Shown in pieces: positions 27,601 to 36,134 of a stretch of DNA of 64,000 nt (its first letter is position 1; each line of letters begins with the position of its first letter). The position numbers were made by a program, and so were the translations under genes. The notes beneath the pieces are model-generated. The model made no database searches, was not told where the DNA came from, and saw only the letters and a list, made by a program, of their open reading frames with translations. Source of the stretch: UMGS2069 sp900557585 (lineage in GTDB: Bacteria; Bacillota; Clostridia; Christensenellales; UBA1242); NCBI GenBank assembly GCA_902476355.1, contig CABSCS010000002.1, positions 39,833 to 103,832 of the forward strand, in the 5' to 3' direction.

Positions 27601-29336
27601 TTGCAAACTTGATGACAAATGAGTATTACTATTCTGCATATTCCGACAAATATTATATCCTTACAAAAGACATCGACCTTAAAGGCAAAGTTTGGGCGGG
27701 CATTGGTGTCATTAGATATTCCTATTCAAGCAATATTCTTGAAAAAGCAACAATTTTTGGCTTTACTGGATCGTTCAACGGAAACGGACACACAATCAGC
27801 AATGTTACAACTTTGGGGCTTTATTCAATCTCAAAGGGAACGGCGGAAGGTGATTTTGAACTTTATGAGTTTAACCCTGGCTTCTTTGGAGTTGTTTCAA
27901 CAAAAGACACAAATTCACAATTTTTGACACAATCAGTGATTCATGTTCCAGAAATCAAAGATCTTGTTCTTGAAGATGTTGTTTCAACAGGAAACAATGC
28001 TGGAAGCGTTGTTTCAAAAGTGTTCAATCAAGTGAACATTTCATCTGTCACCGCAATGAATGTTAGCGTTTCTTCAAATGGCATTGCTGGTGGACTTGTT
28101 GGAAGAATTGACGGAACTGGAAACACCTATTTTTCAAGCACACTTGAAAGCAAAATTGAAAACTGCTATGTTCTTGGAACAATTTCTGGCGTTGTTGTTG
28201 GTGGCGTTGTTGGCTATGCAACAAATGTTTCTCAAAGCAACAACTCGTCAGTTTCAATTGTAAACTTTCTTCTTCGTGGACAAATTCAAGTTCTTTCAAG
28301 CGAACATGACGCGGAATATGATTCATCTTCAAATTCTGCATCATATTATAGTCCGATTGCCGGAAGCATGGTTGGTGTTACAATGCTAAACAATTTGGAA
28401 ATTGTAAACTGCATATCTCTTGCAGACATTGTTTCATATGCCCCTGGTGCAAACCTTGGTGGCTTTGTCGGAGGCGTTGGTGTTGGAGATAAATATGCAT
28501 CTTTAACCTTTACAATCTTGATTGACGGCTCAAAACAAATTGGAAACATTTATGATGTGTTCAACAAAACTTCTGCCTATGTTGGAAGCGTTGTTGGAAT
28601 CACTCACGACATTGCTGGAACACTCAACTTGACAATTACTTCTTCAACCTATACAAACATGAACAGCAGTGTTGTTCATCGCAACAACATGTCAAGCGTA
28701 AATCTTTCTTCTTCAATCAACTATTCAGAAGACGAAAAGGGAACAGGCGACTTTGCAATTTATGATAACAACTATTATAAAAACAGCAAATATTTCAATA
28801 CAGACAACGCTTGGGGTGAAGACCAAACTGCAAGATTATATTTCACAGTCATCTTTTATAATGACGGAGAAATTTATGGCGAAGAACAAATTGTGAAAGA
28901 AAACGAAAGAGTTGTTGCTCCTTTAAACCCAACAAAAAAGTCAACTGCACAATATGACTATATTTTCAAAGGTTGGGATCAAGACTTTTCAACAATAACT
29001 CGAAACATGAAAATTGTTGCTCAATATGACAAAGTTCTTCGAACCTATGAAATCACATATCTTGACGAAAATGGGCATGAAGTTGATTCTAAAATTTTGG
29101 AATATGGCTCTTCGGTGAACCAAAACATCGACCCTCCACAAAAGAAAGGAAACTTGTTTGTTGAATATGAATTTGTGCGTTGGGGAGAACCAAACCAAAC
29201 CGTTACTGGTGAAATGTCGGTTTCGGTGGTATATCAGCCAAAACTTACAAAACTTTCAGTTGGACTTATTGCAATTGTTGTGTTTGTTTTGTTTATCTTG
29301 ATTGTTGTTTTCGTAAAGAAAAAATCACGAGTATAA
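24651..29336 (+). CDS. Giant cell-surface M4 (thermolysin-like) metallopeptidase
   Basis: The 1561-residue protein has a signal peptide (residues 1-~30), then FTP/PepSY-type propeptide sequence (~40-220). The M4 catalytic core carries HEYQH (383-387, zinc His and Glu384), GALSEAFSD (zinc Glu407) and GRIHYN (His481). About 900 residues follow with GLUG-type repeats (GGLVGxI, at least five), then two InlB/Flg_new beta repeats (ending near YDYIFKGWD and YEFVRWGEPN), and a C-terminal membrane helix with KKKSRV stop-transfer. No sortase motif is visible, so it is membrane-anchored and faces outward. The start has GGAG. It probably degrades or binds extracellular protein, with the repeats serving as a stalk or adhesin. 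Confidence 0.88.
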   Translation: MNRKSFRYFLILVLCVAIFPLAFVFSPQRSVSALSDNCTVTIEENVLTGIFGTFNGTKVESLDDAYDVLDELKDKFGYSSSRSALYFDKKVQSISGNVYRFKQLVNGIQVYGGEVNLSVKKNGRVTSVLGKYFLDVNYDKTIKYKQEDALKVVESSYSSEAEINFLQTYIYDFEGEDGCVVYVFNVSTIGEAYNVFVSAVTNEIVLEVVGNSLLRDKLPTSGYSKTIEQKTYVVDGKSYTVDVTKYTRNIDPTSYFYVLSNTEKKIFMTNGENASNYSYLYYDDTTGTYSFNDDDAIKAYYALLKCYDFYADINSFGVAQEGIKNTNGKTIDLIAIVHFDSKYENAGYSAPSGDSVIGYFIFGDGDPANGTKSFVNGIDIVGHEYQHAFTEEKCSFVYSGESGALSEAFSDMFGAVIEGKGISSTGFWQMGEDVISGTRRVFRDMANPTSTGCAGDYETFKRNVASCAGKYTSANDYGRIHYNCTLPTYATYLMYQKNPKFFTEYNILQLWYETLTKLTSTSGFDDFCDAMVKAAEALDWSDENRRIIESVFASIGVPGYTGVETWNGKSLTILQGSGTIESPYLVNTVSDLASVAYYVNRGEGNYSTARYKLSTDIILTADVDWIAIGTEANPFNGYFNGNSNTIHYQISALSSAFGGLFGYCGTNAYIYDLYVDGANVETSSEYAGAIAMQLKGSLSGCSSSLNITGKYVGGLVGHIINSDSDQKIANCFATGTLSGEEVGGLVCHFETVKNPTLGIYESGTIFSSYFSGKISANLAGGLVARANGILLINNIVNTKINSLSNANACAGGLVGLLQLDNLFNSALPTGVLSYALYNKVVVSFENSTNQDKTALLAGQILGSAGQGYIYLSHNTLKNDSKHSIYNSTASSAILLDEENVLSTDSVFSGDFDFDNESYYATSNWFLIQGSTAFDMTATFKVNANKMPTFCELEFWLDDAIYNFAGSGTEVDPFQISNARQLAGLANLMTNEYYYSAYSDKYYILTKDIDLKGKVWAGIGVIRYSYSSNILEKATIFGFTGSFNGNGHTISNVTTLGLYSISKGTAEGDFELYEFNPGFFGVVSTKDTNSQFLTQSVIHVPEIKDLVLEDVVSTGNNAGSVVSKVFNQVNISSVTAMNVSVSSNGIAGGLVGRIDGTGNTYFSSTLESKIENCYVLGTISGVVVGGVVGYATNVSQSNNSSVSIVNFLLRGQIQVLSSEHDAEYDSSSNSASYYSPIAGSMVGVTMLNNLEIVNCISLADIVSYAPGANLGGFVGGVGVGDKYASLTFTILIDGSKQIGNIYDVFNKTSAYVGSVVGITHDIAGTLNLTITSSTYTNMNSSVVHRNNMSSVNLSSSINYSEDEKGTGDFAIYDNNYYKNSKYFNTDNAWGEDQTARLYFTVIFYNDGEIYGEEQIVKENERVVAPLNPTKKSTAQYDYIFKGWDQDFSTITRNMKIVAQYDKVLRTYEITYLDENGHEVDSKILEYGSSVNQNIDPPQKKGNLFVEYEFVRWGEPNQTVTGEMSVSVVYQPKLTKLSVGLIAIVVFVLFILIVVFVKKKSRV

Positions 29337-29342
29337 AAATAT

Positions 29343-29376
29343 AAAATGCATGTAAAAAATACATGCATTTTTATTT
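29343..29376 (+). terminator. M4 peptidase terminator
   Basis: AAAATGCATGT-aaaaaat-ACATGCATTTTTATTTT starts a few bases past the stop codon. Confidence 0.82.
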
Positions 29377-29463
29377 TGTGGTGTTTGTTTTAGCGTAAAT
29401 TTTTTGAATAAATTATAAAAGAAAATATAGCCAACTTTTTGGCTGTTGACAAATAAAAATCAC

Positions 29464-29495
29464 AAAAAAAAGAACCGCTTTTGCAGTTCTTTTTT
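29464..29495 (-). terminator. HU gene terminator
   Basis: AAAAAAAGAACcGC-tttt-GCaGTTCTTTTTT stands directly past the HU stop. T-runs on both sides allow either direction. Confidence 0.78.
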
Positions 29496-29503
29496 CATGC
29501 CTA

Positions 29504-29776
29504 TTAGTTCAAAGATTCTTTGAAGTTTTTGCCAAATTTCAAAGCAGGAGCGTTGCAAGCCTCAACTTTAACTTTTGCGCCTGTCATTGGGTTTGTGCAT
29601 TCTCTTGCAGGTTTACGTTTTGCTTCATATGTTCCGAAACCAACAAGTGCAATTTTCTCTCCTTTTTTGAGTGCGTTTTGAACTGTTTTTACATATGCAT
29701 CATAGAATTTTTGTGTGTCTTTCAATGTTGCCCCAGTTTCATTTGCAATTTCTCTTAAAAATTCAGTTTTATTCAT
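29504..29776 (-). CDS. hup: HU family nucleoid DNA-binding protein
   Basis: At 90 residues this is the normal HU length. MNKTEFLREIA opens the dimerisation helix. GEKIALVGFGTYEAKRKPARECTNPMTGAKVKVEA contains the GFGTF-like turn and the DNA-contacting beta-arm with the NP(M)TG tip that kinks DNA. The last residues AxALKFGKNFKESLN are typical. The start has AAGGAGGCC, and TTGCAT with TAAAAT at 16-bp spacing lies upstream. The leader has a small hairpin ATAGTG/CACTAT. It is a chromosome-compacting protein transcribed alone. Confidence 0.95.
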   Translation of the reverse strand: MNKTEFLREIANETGATLKDTQKFYDAYVKTVQNALKKGEKIALVGFGTYEAKRKPARECTNPMTGAKVKVEACNAPALKFGKNFKESLN

Positions 29777-30015
29777 ACCTAAAAGGCCTCCTTAAAGAAG
29801 CATATAGTGCATTTCACTATTGCTTTATCTGATTTAATTTTACCATATTTGAAAACACATGCAAAACGATTTTGACCAAAAAATCAATAAAATCGCCAAT
29901 TTTTCTAGAAAAAATGGGCATTTCAGGGTTTTTTTAGTAAAAAATGAACGCCTCATAGTCAAAAAACATAAAATAAAGCGTGAACAAATTTTGTTTTGTT
30001 CACAAGGATTTGTCC

Positions 30016-30657
30016 ATGAAAAACTCTAAAATTATTTATAAAATGAATGCAAAAGACAATTGTTTTGTTGAAAAAGGCGTTGTTATAAATGGGACTGTAA
30101 CTCTTTATCCAAACAACATTATTGTGGGAAAAAGCGTTCTTGAAGATGGTGTAACTTTGTTTCCAAACAACATTATCACAAACTGCAAAATCGGCAAAAA
30201 CTCAACAGTTGCATGCTCGGTTTTGGAAGATTCTGTTGTTTTGGAAAACGCAAAAATTGGCCCATTTTCTCATCTGCGCCCAAACTGCGAAATTGGTGAA
30301 AATGCAAAGATTGGGAACTTCGTAGAAATCAAAAACAGCAGGGTTGGAAAGGGCTCAAAAGTCAGTCATCTTTCCTATGTTGGCGATGCCGATGTTGGCG
30401 AGAAAGTGAACATTGGTTGTGGTGTGGTTTTTGTGAACTTTAACGGAAAAACAAAATCGCGCTCAACTGTGAAAAACGGAGCATTTGTTGGTTCAAGTGT
30501 AAATGTTATTGCGCCGGTTACAATTGGTGAAAAAGCCTTTGTTTGCGCAGGAACCAATGTTGACAAAAATGTAGACGACAACTGCTTTGCAATTGGAAGA
30601 AGCCGAATGCAAACAAAACCAGAAAAAGCAAAAAAATATCTTGAAAAGGAGAACTAA
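30016..30657 (+). CDS. Stand-alone GlmU acetyltransferase half (left-handed beta-helix)
   Basis: The 213-residue protein corresponds only to the C-terminal half of GlmU and lacks the UTP-binding pyrophosphorylase domain. Hexapeptide repeats run from the N terminus. The GlmU active-site blocks are clear: HLRPNCEIGENAKIGNFVEIKNS, GKGSKVSHLSYVGDADVG, NIGCGVVFVNFNGKTKS, and VAPVTIGEKAFVCAGT-like (here VIAPVTIGEKAFVCAG). It should acetylate glucosamine-1-phosphate. The uridylyltransferase must be encoded elsewhere. I chose the ATG at 30016 because AAGGA precedes it; an upstream GTG (29980) has no ribosome site. The stop overlaps the glmM start by one base. Confidence 0.85.
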   Translation: MKNSKIIYKMNAKDNCFVEKGVVINGTVTLYPNNIIVGKSVLEDGVTLFPNNIITNCKIGKNSTVACSVLEDSVVLENAKIGPFSHLRPNCEIGENAKIGNFVEIKNSRVGKGSKVSHLSYVGDADVGEKVNIGCGVVFVNFNGKTKSRSTVKNGAFVGSSVNVIAPVTIGEKAFVCAGTNVDKNVDDNCFAIGRSRMQTKPEKAKKYLEKEN

Positions 30658-31982
30658 TGTCAGTATTTTTTGGAACTGATGGAATTCGTGGAGTTGCACT
30701 TTCAGACATCACTTTTGACATTGCTTTCAAGTGCGGAAACAGCATAAGTCAAAGCCTTGAAAAGGGCTCAAAAGTTGTTGTTGCAAAAGACACAAGGGTT
30801 TCGGGGGACATGATTGTTTCAGCAATTTGCGCTGGGCTCATGTGTGGCGGAACAAATGTGCACTATGTTGGTGTTGCTCCAACAGGGGCTTTGGCGTTTT
30901 TGTCGCAAAGTTTCGACTTTGGAATTATGATAACTGCCAGCCACAATCCACCAGAATATAACGGAATTAAAATTTTCTGCAAAGGAGAAAAACTTCAAGA
31001 TTCAGAGGAAGAAAAAATTGAAAGGGGATTTATCAAAACAAAAAATGTTTCTCCAACCGATGTTGGAAAATTATACTATGAAAAAAATCTTTTAAAAACC
31101 TATGAAAAGTTTCTTCTTGAAAAAGGCGTTCCTCTTCACGGAATGCGAATTGTTCTTGATTGCTCGAATGGGGCATCAAGTATTGTTGCTCCAAGAATTT
31201 TCAAAAAACTTGGCGCTAAAATATATAAAACAAGTTGCTCGCTTTGCGGAGAAAAAATAAACTGCGGTTGTGGTTCGCTTCACACAGAAACGCTTGCAAA
31301 ACTTGTGAAAAGAAAAAATGCCGATGTTGGTTTTGCTTTCGATGGTGATTCGGACAGACTTATTGCCATTGACGAAAAAGGAAACGAACTTGATGGCGAC
31401 AAAATTTTGACCGGTCTTGCAACATTTTTTAAGGCAAGAAATCAACTTTCCAAAAACAAAGTTGTTGGAACAAGCCAAACAAACATGGGCGTGCAAAAAA
31501 CTCTCGAAAAGCGTGGAATTTCGCTTGAAAGGGCAGACGTTGGCGACAAATATGTTCTTGAAATCATGAAAAAGCAAAATTTGCTTCTTGGTGGAGAACA
31601 GTCGGGGCACATTATCATTAAAAATTGTTTGCCAACTGGTGACGGAATTTTGTCGGCAGTAACGTTTGCATCTTGCCTTAAAAAGTCGAACATGCTTGCA
31701 AGTGAGTTTTGCCAGTGTGAAAAATATCCGCAATTTAACATTAACATTGAAACCAAAGACAAACTTCGTGTTCTTGGAAGTGAAACTCTTTCAAATGCAA
31801 TTTTGCTTGTTCAACAAGAACTTGCAGGAAATGGCAGAGTGCTTGTTCGTGCATCGGGAACAGAGCAAAAAATCCGAATCATGGTTGAAAGTGAAAACGA
31901 AAGTGTTTCAAAAAATCTTGCTTCATATCTTGAAAGTGTGGTGTACAAAATCATTCAGGAGAACGGCATATGTGCGGAATAG
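30657..31982 (+). CDS. glmM: Phosphoglucosamine mutase
   Basis: GlmM interconverts glucosamine-6-phosphate and -1-phosphate for UDP-GlcNAc and peptidoglycan synthesis. The 441-residue protein has FGTDGIRG at the start, the phosphoserine loop TASHNPPEYNGIK (near 97), the metal loop DGDSDR (near 227), the sugar loop GGEQSGHI and the phosphate-binding RASGTEQKIRIM near the C terminus. It overlaps the upstream acetyltransferase gene by one base (TAATG) and the downstream glmS by 13 bases, so the three genes are translationally coupled and place all three steps in one operon. Confidence 0.95.
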   Translation: MSVFFGTDGIRGVALSDITFDIAFKCGNSISQSLEKGSKVVVAKDTRVSGDMIVSAICAGLMCGGTNVHYVGVAPTGALAFLSQSFDFGIMITASHNPPEYNGIKIFCKGEKLQDSEEEKIERGFIKTKNVSPTDVGKLYYEKNLLKTYEKFLLEKGVPLHGMRIVLDCSNGASSIVAPRIFKKLGAKIYKTSCSLCGEKINCGCGSLHTETLAKLVKRKNADVGFAFDGDSDRLIAIDEKGNELDGDKILTGLATFFKARNQLSKNKVVGTSQTNMGVQKTLEKRGISLERADVGDKYVLEIMKKQNLLLGGEQSGHIIIKNCLPTGDGILSAVTFASCLKKSNMLASEFCQCEKYPQFNINIETKDKLRVLGSETLSNAILLVQQELAGNGRVLVRASGTEQKIRIMVESENESVSKNLASYLESVVYKIIQENGICAE

Positions 31983-33784
31983 TTGGAATTGTTTCAAAAT
32001 GTGACGCATCAAAAATTTGTTTTGGGGCGCTTGAAAAACTTGAATATCGTGGCTATGATTCGGCGGGAATTGCTGGCATTAAAAACAAGAAAATAGAGGT
32101 TTTCAAAAAACAAGGATTTGTTGAAAACATTAAAGATTTTTGCGAAAATGCAAATTTTAAAACCGCAATTGCACACACTCGTTGGGCAACCCATGGCATG
32201 CCGTGCGAGAAAAATGCACATCCAATTTTGTCAGAGTGTGAAAATTTTGCAATTGTTCATAATGGTGTAATTGAAAACTATGCAGAAATAAAAAATGAAC
32301 TTGAAAGAGAAGGCGTGGTTTTCAAAACCGACACCGACACAGAAGTTGTGTGCAATTTGATTGCAAAACAAAGTGGGAAACCTCTTGAAAGGTTGAAAAA
32401 AGCCTGTGACAGACTTGTTGGAAGTTTTGCTTTTGCACTTTTAAACAAAAAATCACAAGACATTTTTGTTGCAAAACAATCAAGTCCACTTTATGTTGCA
32501 AAAACAAAAAGTGGAAATATGGTGGCAAGTGATGTTTTGTGTTTTGAAAAAGGGGCGAAATATTATGCACTTTCAGACGGAGAGTTTGCTGTTGTTTCAA
32601 AAAAACAGATTCAAGTTTATGACAATTGTTTGAAAAAGAAAAAAGTTTGTTTTGAAGAACTTGACTTTGAAAATCAAGAAATTGAAAAGTGTGGTTGTTC
32701 GTTTTTTATGCAAAAAGAAATTTTTGAAACCCCAGCAGTCATAAAGCGCATTTGCAGTGCCTATTCAAAAAGAGAAAACCTTGCAGATGTTCTTGACATT
32801 TTCAAGGGGATAAAAAACATTCATGTCATTGCCTGTGGAACGGCATATCACGCGGGACTATATGGCTCAAAAATCTTGTCTGAAACCCTTGGCATTCCTG
32901 CAAAAGCGTTCATTGCAAGTGAATATCGCTATGATAAAACAGCCAAAGAGCCAAACACTCTTGCAATTTTAGTAAGTCAAAGTGGCGAAACAGCAGACAC
33001 TTTAAAAGCGGGTGAAAAATGCCGTGAAAATGGATATAAAATCCTTGCTCTTGTAAATGCAAAAGAAAGTAGCATGGCACGCTTTGCCGATGTTTCGGTT
33101 TCGCTTTGCGCGGGAAAGGAAATTGGGGTTGCGTCAACCAAAGCCTATGTTTCAATGCTTCTTGTTTTCAGAATTATATCGGGATATTTGAAAGATGAAA
33201 ACTTTGATGTTTCCGCTCTTGAAAAACTTGAAGAGGCAACAAAAAATTGTTTTGGCGTTTCGAAAGAAATTGTGGAAATGGTCAAAAATGCAAATCGAGT
33301 TTTCTTTGTTGGTCGTCAATATGACAGCATCACAGCGCTTGAAGGTGCTTTGAAATTGAAAGAAATTTCCTATAAAAGTGCCGAGGGATATCCTGCGGGC
33401 GAACTGAAACATGGAACTCTTGCATTGATAGACAAAGGCACGCCAGTTTTTGTTATTTCAACCGACAAAAACATGCATGAGAAAACCATTGTTTCGGCAG
33501 AAGAAGTTCATTCGCGTGGGGGAGTTGTTGTTTTGGTTTCACCAAAAAGTTTTTCAAAAGGCTCTTCGGATTTTCGGATTTTCGGATTGAACTTCAAGAA
33601 TTTGAAACAACTCTTTGCAGTTTGCTTGCAATCATACCTTTGCAACAAATTGCGCTTGAAACTGCTGTGGGGCTTGGCAAAAATCCAGACAAACCAAGAA
33701 ACCTTGCAAAAAGCGTTACGGTTGAATAGTGGACAAAAAAAAGACATCTTTCAAAGATGTCTTTTTCTGTTTCATGATTTGTGA
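31970..33784 (+). CDS. glmS: GlmS, reading frame shifted by a tandem 8-bp repeat
   Basis: Glutamine-fructose-6-phosphate aminotransferase, the first step to UDP-GlcNAc. CGIVGIVSK (Cys2 nucleophile), the HTRWATHG block and two SIS domains (ACGTAYHAG, VSQSGETADT) are intact. After KGSSDFRI the literal frame runs on through non-GlmS sequence and across the terminator to 33784. The proper C terminus, ending PRNLAKSVTVE with stop at 33727-33729, lies in another frame. Between them are three copies of TTCGGATT (33565-33588). Removing one copy joins the frames exactly and gives a normal 583-residue GlmS. Either the assembly has one copy too many or this locus varies in the population. The start is inside the glmM 3' end. 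Confidence 0.9.
   Translation: MCGIVGIVSKCDASKICFGALEKLEYRGYDSAGIAGIKNKKIEVFKKQGFVENIKDFCENANFKTAIAHTRWATHGMPCEKNAHPILSECENFAIVHNGVIENYAEIKNELEREGVVFKTDTDTEVVCNLIAKQSGKPLERLKKACDRLVGSFAFALLNKKSQDIFVAKQSSPLYVAKTKSGNMVASDVLCFEKGAKYYALSDGEFAVVSKKQIQVYDNCLKKKKVCFEELDFENQEIEKCGCSFFMQKEIFETPAVIKRICSAYSKRENLADVLDIFKGIKNIHVIACGTAYHAGLYGSKILSETLGIPAKAFIASEYRYDKTAKEPNTLAILVSQSGETADTLKAGEKCRENGYKILALVNAKESSMARFADVSVSLCAGKEIGVASTKAYVSMLLVFRIISGYLKDENFDVSALEKLEEATKNCFGVSKEIVEMVKNANRVFFVGRQYDSITALEGALKLKEISYKSAEGYPAGELKHGTLALIDKGTPVFVISTDKNMHEKTIVSAEEVHSRGGVVVLVSPKSFSKGSSDFRIFGLNFKNLKQLFAVCLQSYLCNKLRLKLLWGLAKIQTNQETLQKALRLNSGQKKDIFQRCLFLFHDL
33565..33588 (+). repeat. Three tandem copies of an 8-bp unit inside glmS
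   Basis: TTCGGATT occurs three times without a gap. Because 8 is not a multiple of 3, gain or loss of a unit switches the reading frame. Two copies give in-frame GlmS, three do not. This is the form of a slipped-strand mutation site. Confidence 0.9.
33737..33766. terminator. Bidirectional terminator after glmS
   Basis: AAAAAGACATCTT-tc-AAAGATGTCTTTTT stands 8 bases past the proper glmS stop, confirming that the true end is at 33729. It also serves the convergent minus-strand gene. Confidence 0.87.
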
Positions 33785-34213
33785 TTATTGATTGTCGTCA
33801 CCAGGTTCTGATTCTTTGTTTTTTGCGTTAAGATTCAAAACTTCTTCATAGCCTATTGGTTCCAAAAATCCACGAAGAAAGAGTGGGGCAACAGATGATG
33901 TTCTTGCATAGAGAATGTCTTCTTCAATTTCGCTTGGAAGAACATATCTTTTGTTTTGTTTGTCGTTTATCATATAAACGTTCACCATGCGATTGAAAAC
34001 ATCTTGTCTGAAACCTTTGTTTGCAGAAATTTTTGTTGCGCCATTGAAGATTTCATAGTTGATGTTATATTGGTCAAGCCCCGCTTTAACATCTGCGATA
34101 TATTTGTTCACTTGGGCATATGAAAGGCTTGGTGAAATGGCTTTTGTGCGGGATTTTACAAGATAAAATGCATGATAGATAAGGTCTTCTGTTCCAATTC
34201 TGAGTGGTTCCAT
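33785..34213 (-). CDS. Conserved-looking protein of unknown function
   Basis: The 142-residue soluble protein (from the ATG at 34213, which has TTGGAGG) has no signal or membrane segment. It is predicted mainly helical, with a short N-terminal block MEPLRIGTEDLIYHAFYLVKS and an acidic tail (NKESEPGDDNQ). I recognise no family. Upstream extension of the frame lacks a ribosome site. It follows mnmG on the same strand after a 63-base gap and ends at the shared terminator, so it may be the last gene of the mnmE-mnmG transcript. Confidence 0.65.
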   Translation of the reverse strand: MEPLRIGTEDLIYHAFYLVKSRTKAISPSLSYAQVNKYIADVKAGLDQYNINYEIFNGATKISANKGFRQDVFNRMVNVYMINDKQNKRYVLPSEIEEDILYARTSSVAPLFLRGFLEPIGYEEVLNLNAKNKESEPGDDNQ

Positions 34214-34276
34214 GGTTGTCCTCCAAATAAATACACAAATATTATAAAGCACAAAAAGTTGTTTGTCAATATGGGT

Positions 34277-36133
34277 CTAGTTGTTTTTAAGGTTCATGAG
34301 AAGAATGGTGATGTCGGCTGGGTTCACACCGCTGATTCGGCTTGCTGCGCCAACTGTGAGAGGCTTGATTTCGGCAAGTTTTTGCATTGCTTCGGTTCGA
34401 AGTCCTTTCATTGCAAAATAGTCTGTGTCGGGGTCAAGTTTTTTCTCTTCAAGTTTCTTTTCTTTTTCAATAAGCATTTTTTCGCGTTCAAGATATCCGG
34501 CATATTTGATTGCGGTGAAAGCCTCGACAATTTCAGATTTTTTATAGTTTCTGAAAAGTCCAAGTTTTCTTGCAACATTCATAACATCAACACGACTTCT
34601 TTTCACAAGATTTTCAATTGAAAGTCCGTTTGGTGCAGGCGCTTCGCCGATTTCTTCAAGATAAGACGCAAGTTTTTCGGTTGGCTTTAAAAAAGTTTTG
34701 CATCTTGCTTTGATTTTTTCAATGTTCTTCATCTTTTCAAGAAATGCTTCATATCTTTCGTCTGAAACAAGACCTGCATCACGGCCAATTTGTGTTAAAC
34801 GTGCATCGGCATTGTCTTGGCGAAGAAGCAGACGATATTCTGCACGGCTTGTCATCATTCGATATGGTTCAATTGTTCCTTTAACAGTAAGGTCGTCAAC
34901 CAAAACTCCAAGATATGAACTGTCACGCGACAAAACAATTTGTGGTTTGTTTCGAAGATAAAGGCTTGCATTGATGCCTGCAAGAATGCCTTGCGCGCCA
35001 GCCTCTTCATAGCCACTTGTGCCGTTGATTTGCCCAGCGGTGAACAATCCTTTAACTTTTTTGCTTTCAAGGGTTGCAAGCATGCCTTGTGGGTTAATGC
35101 AGTCATATTCAATTGCATAGCCATATTTCAAAATCTGCGAGTTTTCAAGACCATGAATGCTTTTCACCATTTGAACTTGAATGTCTTTTGGCATTGATGT
35201 GCTCATGCCTTGAAGATAAATTTCGCTTGTTCGAACGCTTTCTGGTTCAAGGAAAACTTGGTGGCGGTCTTTGTCTGCAAAGCGCACAATTTTTGTTTCA
35301 ATTGATGGGCAATATCTTGGGCCAATGCCGTTGATGATTCCGTTATACATTGGGGCTTTGTCAAGATTGTCCAAAATGATTTGTTTTGTTTTTTCGGTTG
35401 TGTAACCAAGATAGCAAACATGAGTGTTCTTGCTTTGCTTTTTGGTGATGAAAGAGAATGTTTGAATGTTTCTGTCACCTTTTTGAACTTCGAAGCACTT
35501 ATAGTCAATGGTTTTGCTTTCAAGGCGAGGTGGGGTTCCGGTTTTGAAACGACGAATTTCATAGCCAAGTGAAGCAAGGCTTTCAGCAAGTCCGCCTTTT
35601 GCATTTTTGAATGTTGCAGGGCCTTTGTCTTCAATTTCTTGTCCGATGATTGTTCGAGAGTTGAGATAAACACCAGTTGTAACAACGCATGCTCTTGCGT
35701 CAAGAACTTTTCCACTTTTAAGACGAACACCAGAAACTGCTCCATTTTGGGTTAAAATTTCAACACCCTCGTCTAAAATAAGGTCAAGATTTTCTTGGCT
35801 TTTTATGGTTTTTAACATTTCGTCGTGATAAGCATGTTTGTCAACTTGTGCACGGAGTGAGTGGACAGCAGGACCTTTTCCAAGGTTTAACATGCGAAGT
35901 TGAAGAGTTGTTTTGTCGGCATTGATTCCCATTTGTCCGCCAAGTGCGTCTATTTCGCAAACAAGGTGTCCTTTTGCGGTTCCGCCAATGCTTGGGTTGC
36001 ATGCCAAAAAAGCCACCCCATCTTCTTCAAGGGTGACAAGTGCGGTTTTTTGATTGGTTCTTGCAAGAGCAAGTGCGGCCTCACAGCCTGCGTGCCCAGC
36101 ACCAATAACAATTGCGTCATATGTTTTTTTCAT
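34277..36133 (-). CDS. mnmG: tRNA uridine-5-carboxymethylaminomethyl modification enzyme MnmG
   Basis: MnmG (GidA) with MnmE adds the cmnm5 or nm5 group to U34 of certain tRNAs using FAD. The 618-residue protein has the FAD dinucleotide-binding motif IGAGHAGCEAAL at residues 11-22, and the family signature GxGPRYCPSIETKIVRF, then GQINGTSGYEEAGAQG. The C-terminal helical domain ends with PADITILLMNLK. It follows mnmE after a one-base gap and is probably co-transcribed and coupled. Length is normal. Confidence 0.95.
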   Translation of the reverse strand: MKKTYDAIVIGAGHAGCEAALALARTNQKTALVTLEEDGVAFLACNPSIGGTAKGHLVCEIDALGGQMGINADKTTLQLRMLNLGKGPAVHSLRAQVDKHAYHDEMLKTIKSQENLDLILDEGVEILTQNGAVSGVRLKSGKVLDARACVVTTGVYLNSRTIIGQEIEDKGPATFKNAKGGLAESLASLGYEIRRFKTGTPPRLESKTIDYKCFEVQKGDRNIQTFSFITKKQSKNTHVCYLGYTTEKTKQIILDNLDKAPMYNGIINGIGPRYCPSIETKIVRFADKDRHQVFLEPESVRTSEIYLQGMSTSMPKDIQVQMVKSIHGLENSQILKYGYAIEYDCINPQGMLATLESKKVKGLFTAGQINGTSGYEEAGAQGILAGINASLYLRNKPQIVLSRDSSYLGVLVDDLTVKGTIEPYRMMTSRAEYRLLLRQDNADARLTQIGRDAGLVSDERYEAFLEKMKNIEKIKARCKTFLKPTEKLASYLEEIGEAPAPNGLSIENLVKRSRVDVMNVARKLGLFRNYKKSEIVEAFTAIKYAGYLEREKMLIEKEKKLEEKKLDPDTDYFAMKGLRTEAMQKLAEIKPLTVGAASRISGVNPADITILLMNLKNN

Positions 36134-36134
36134 T

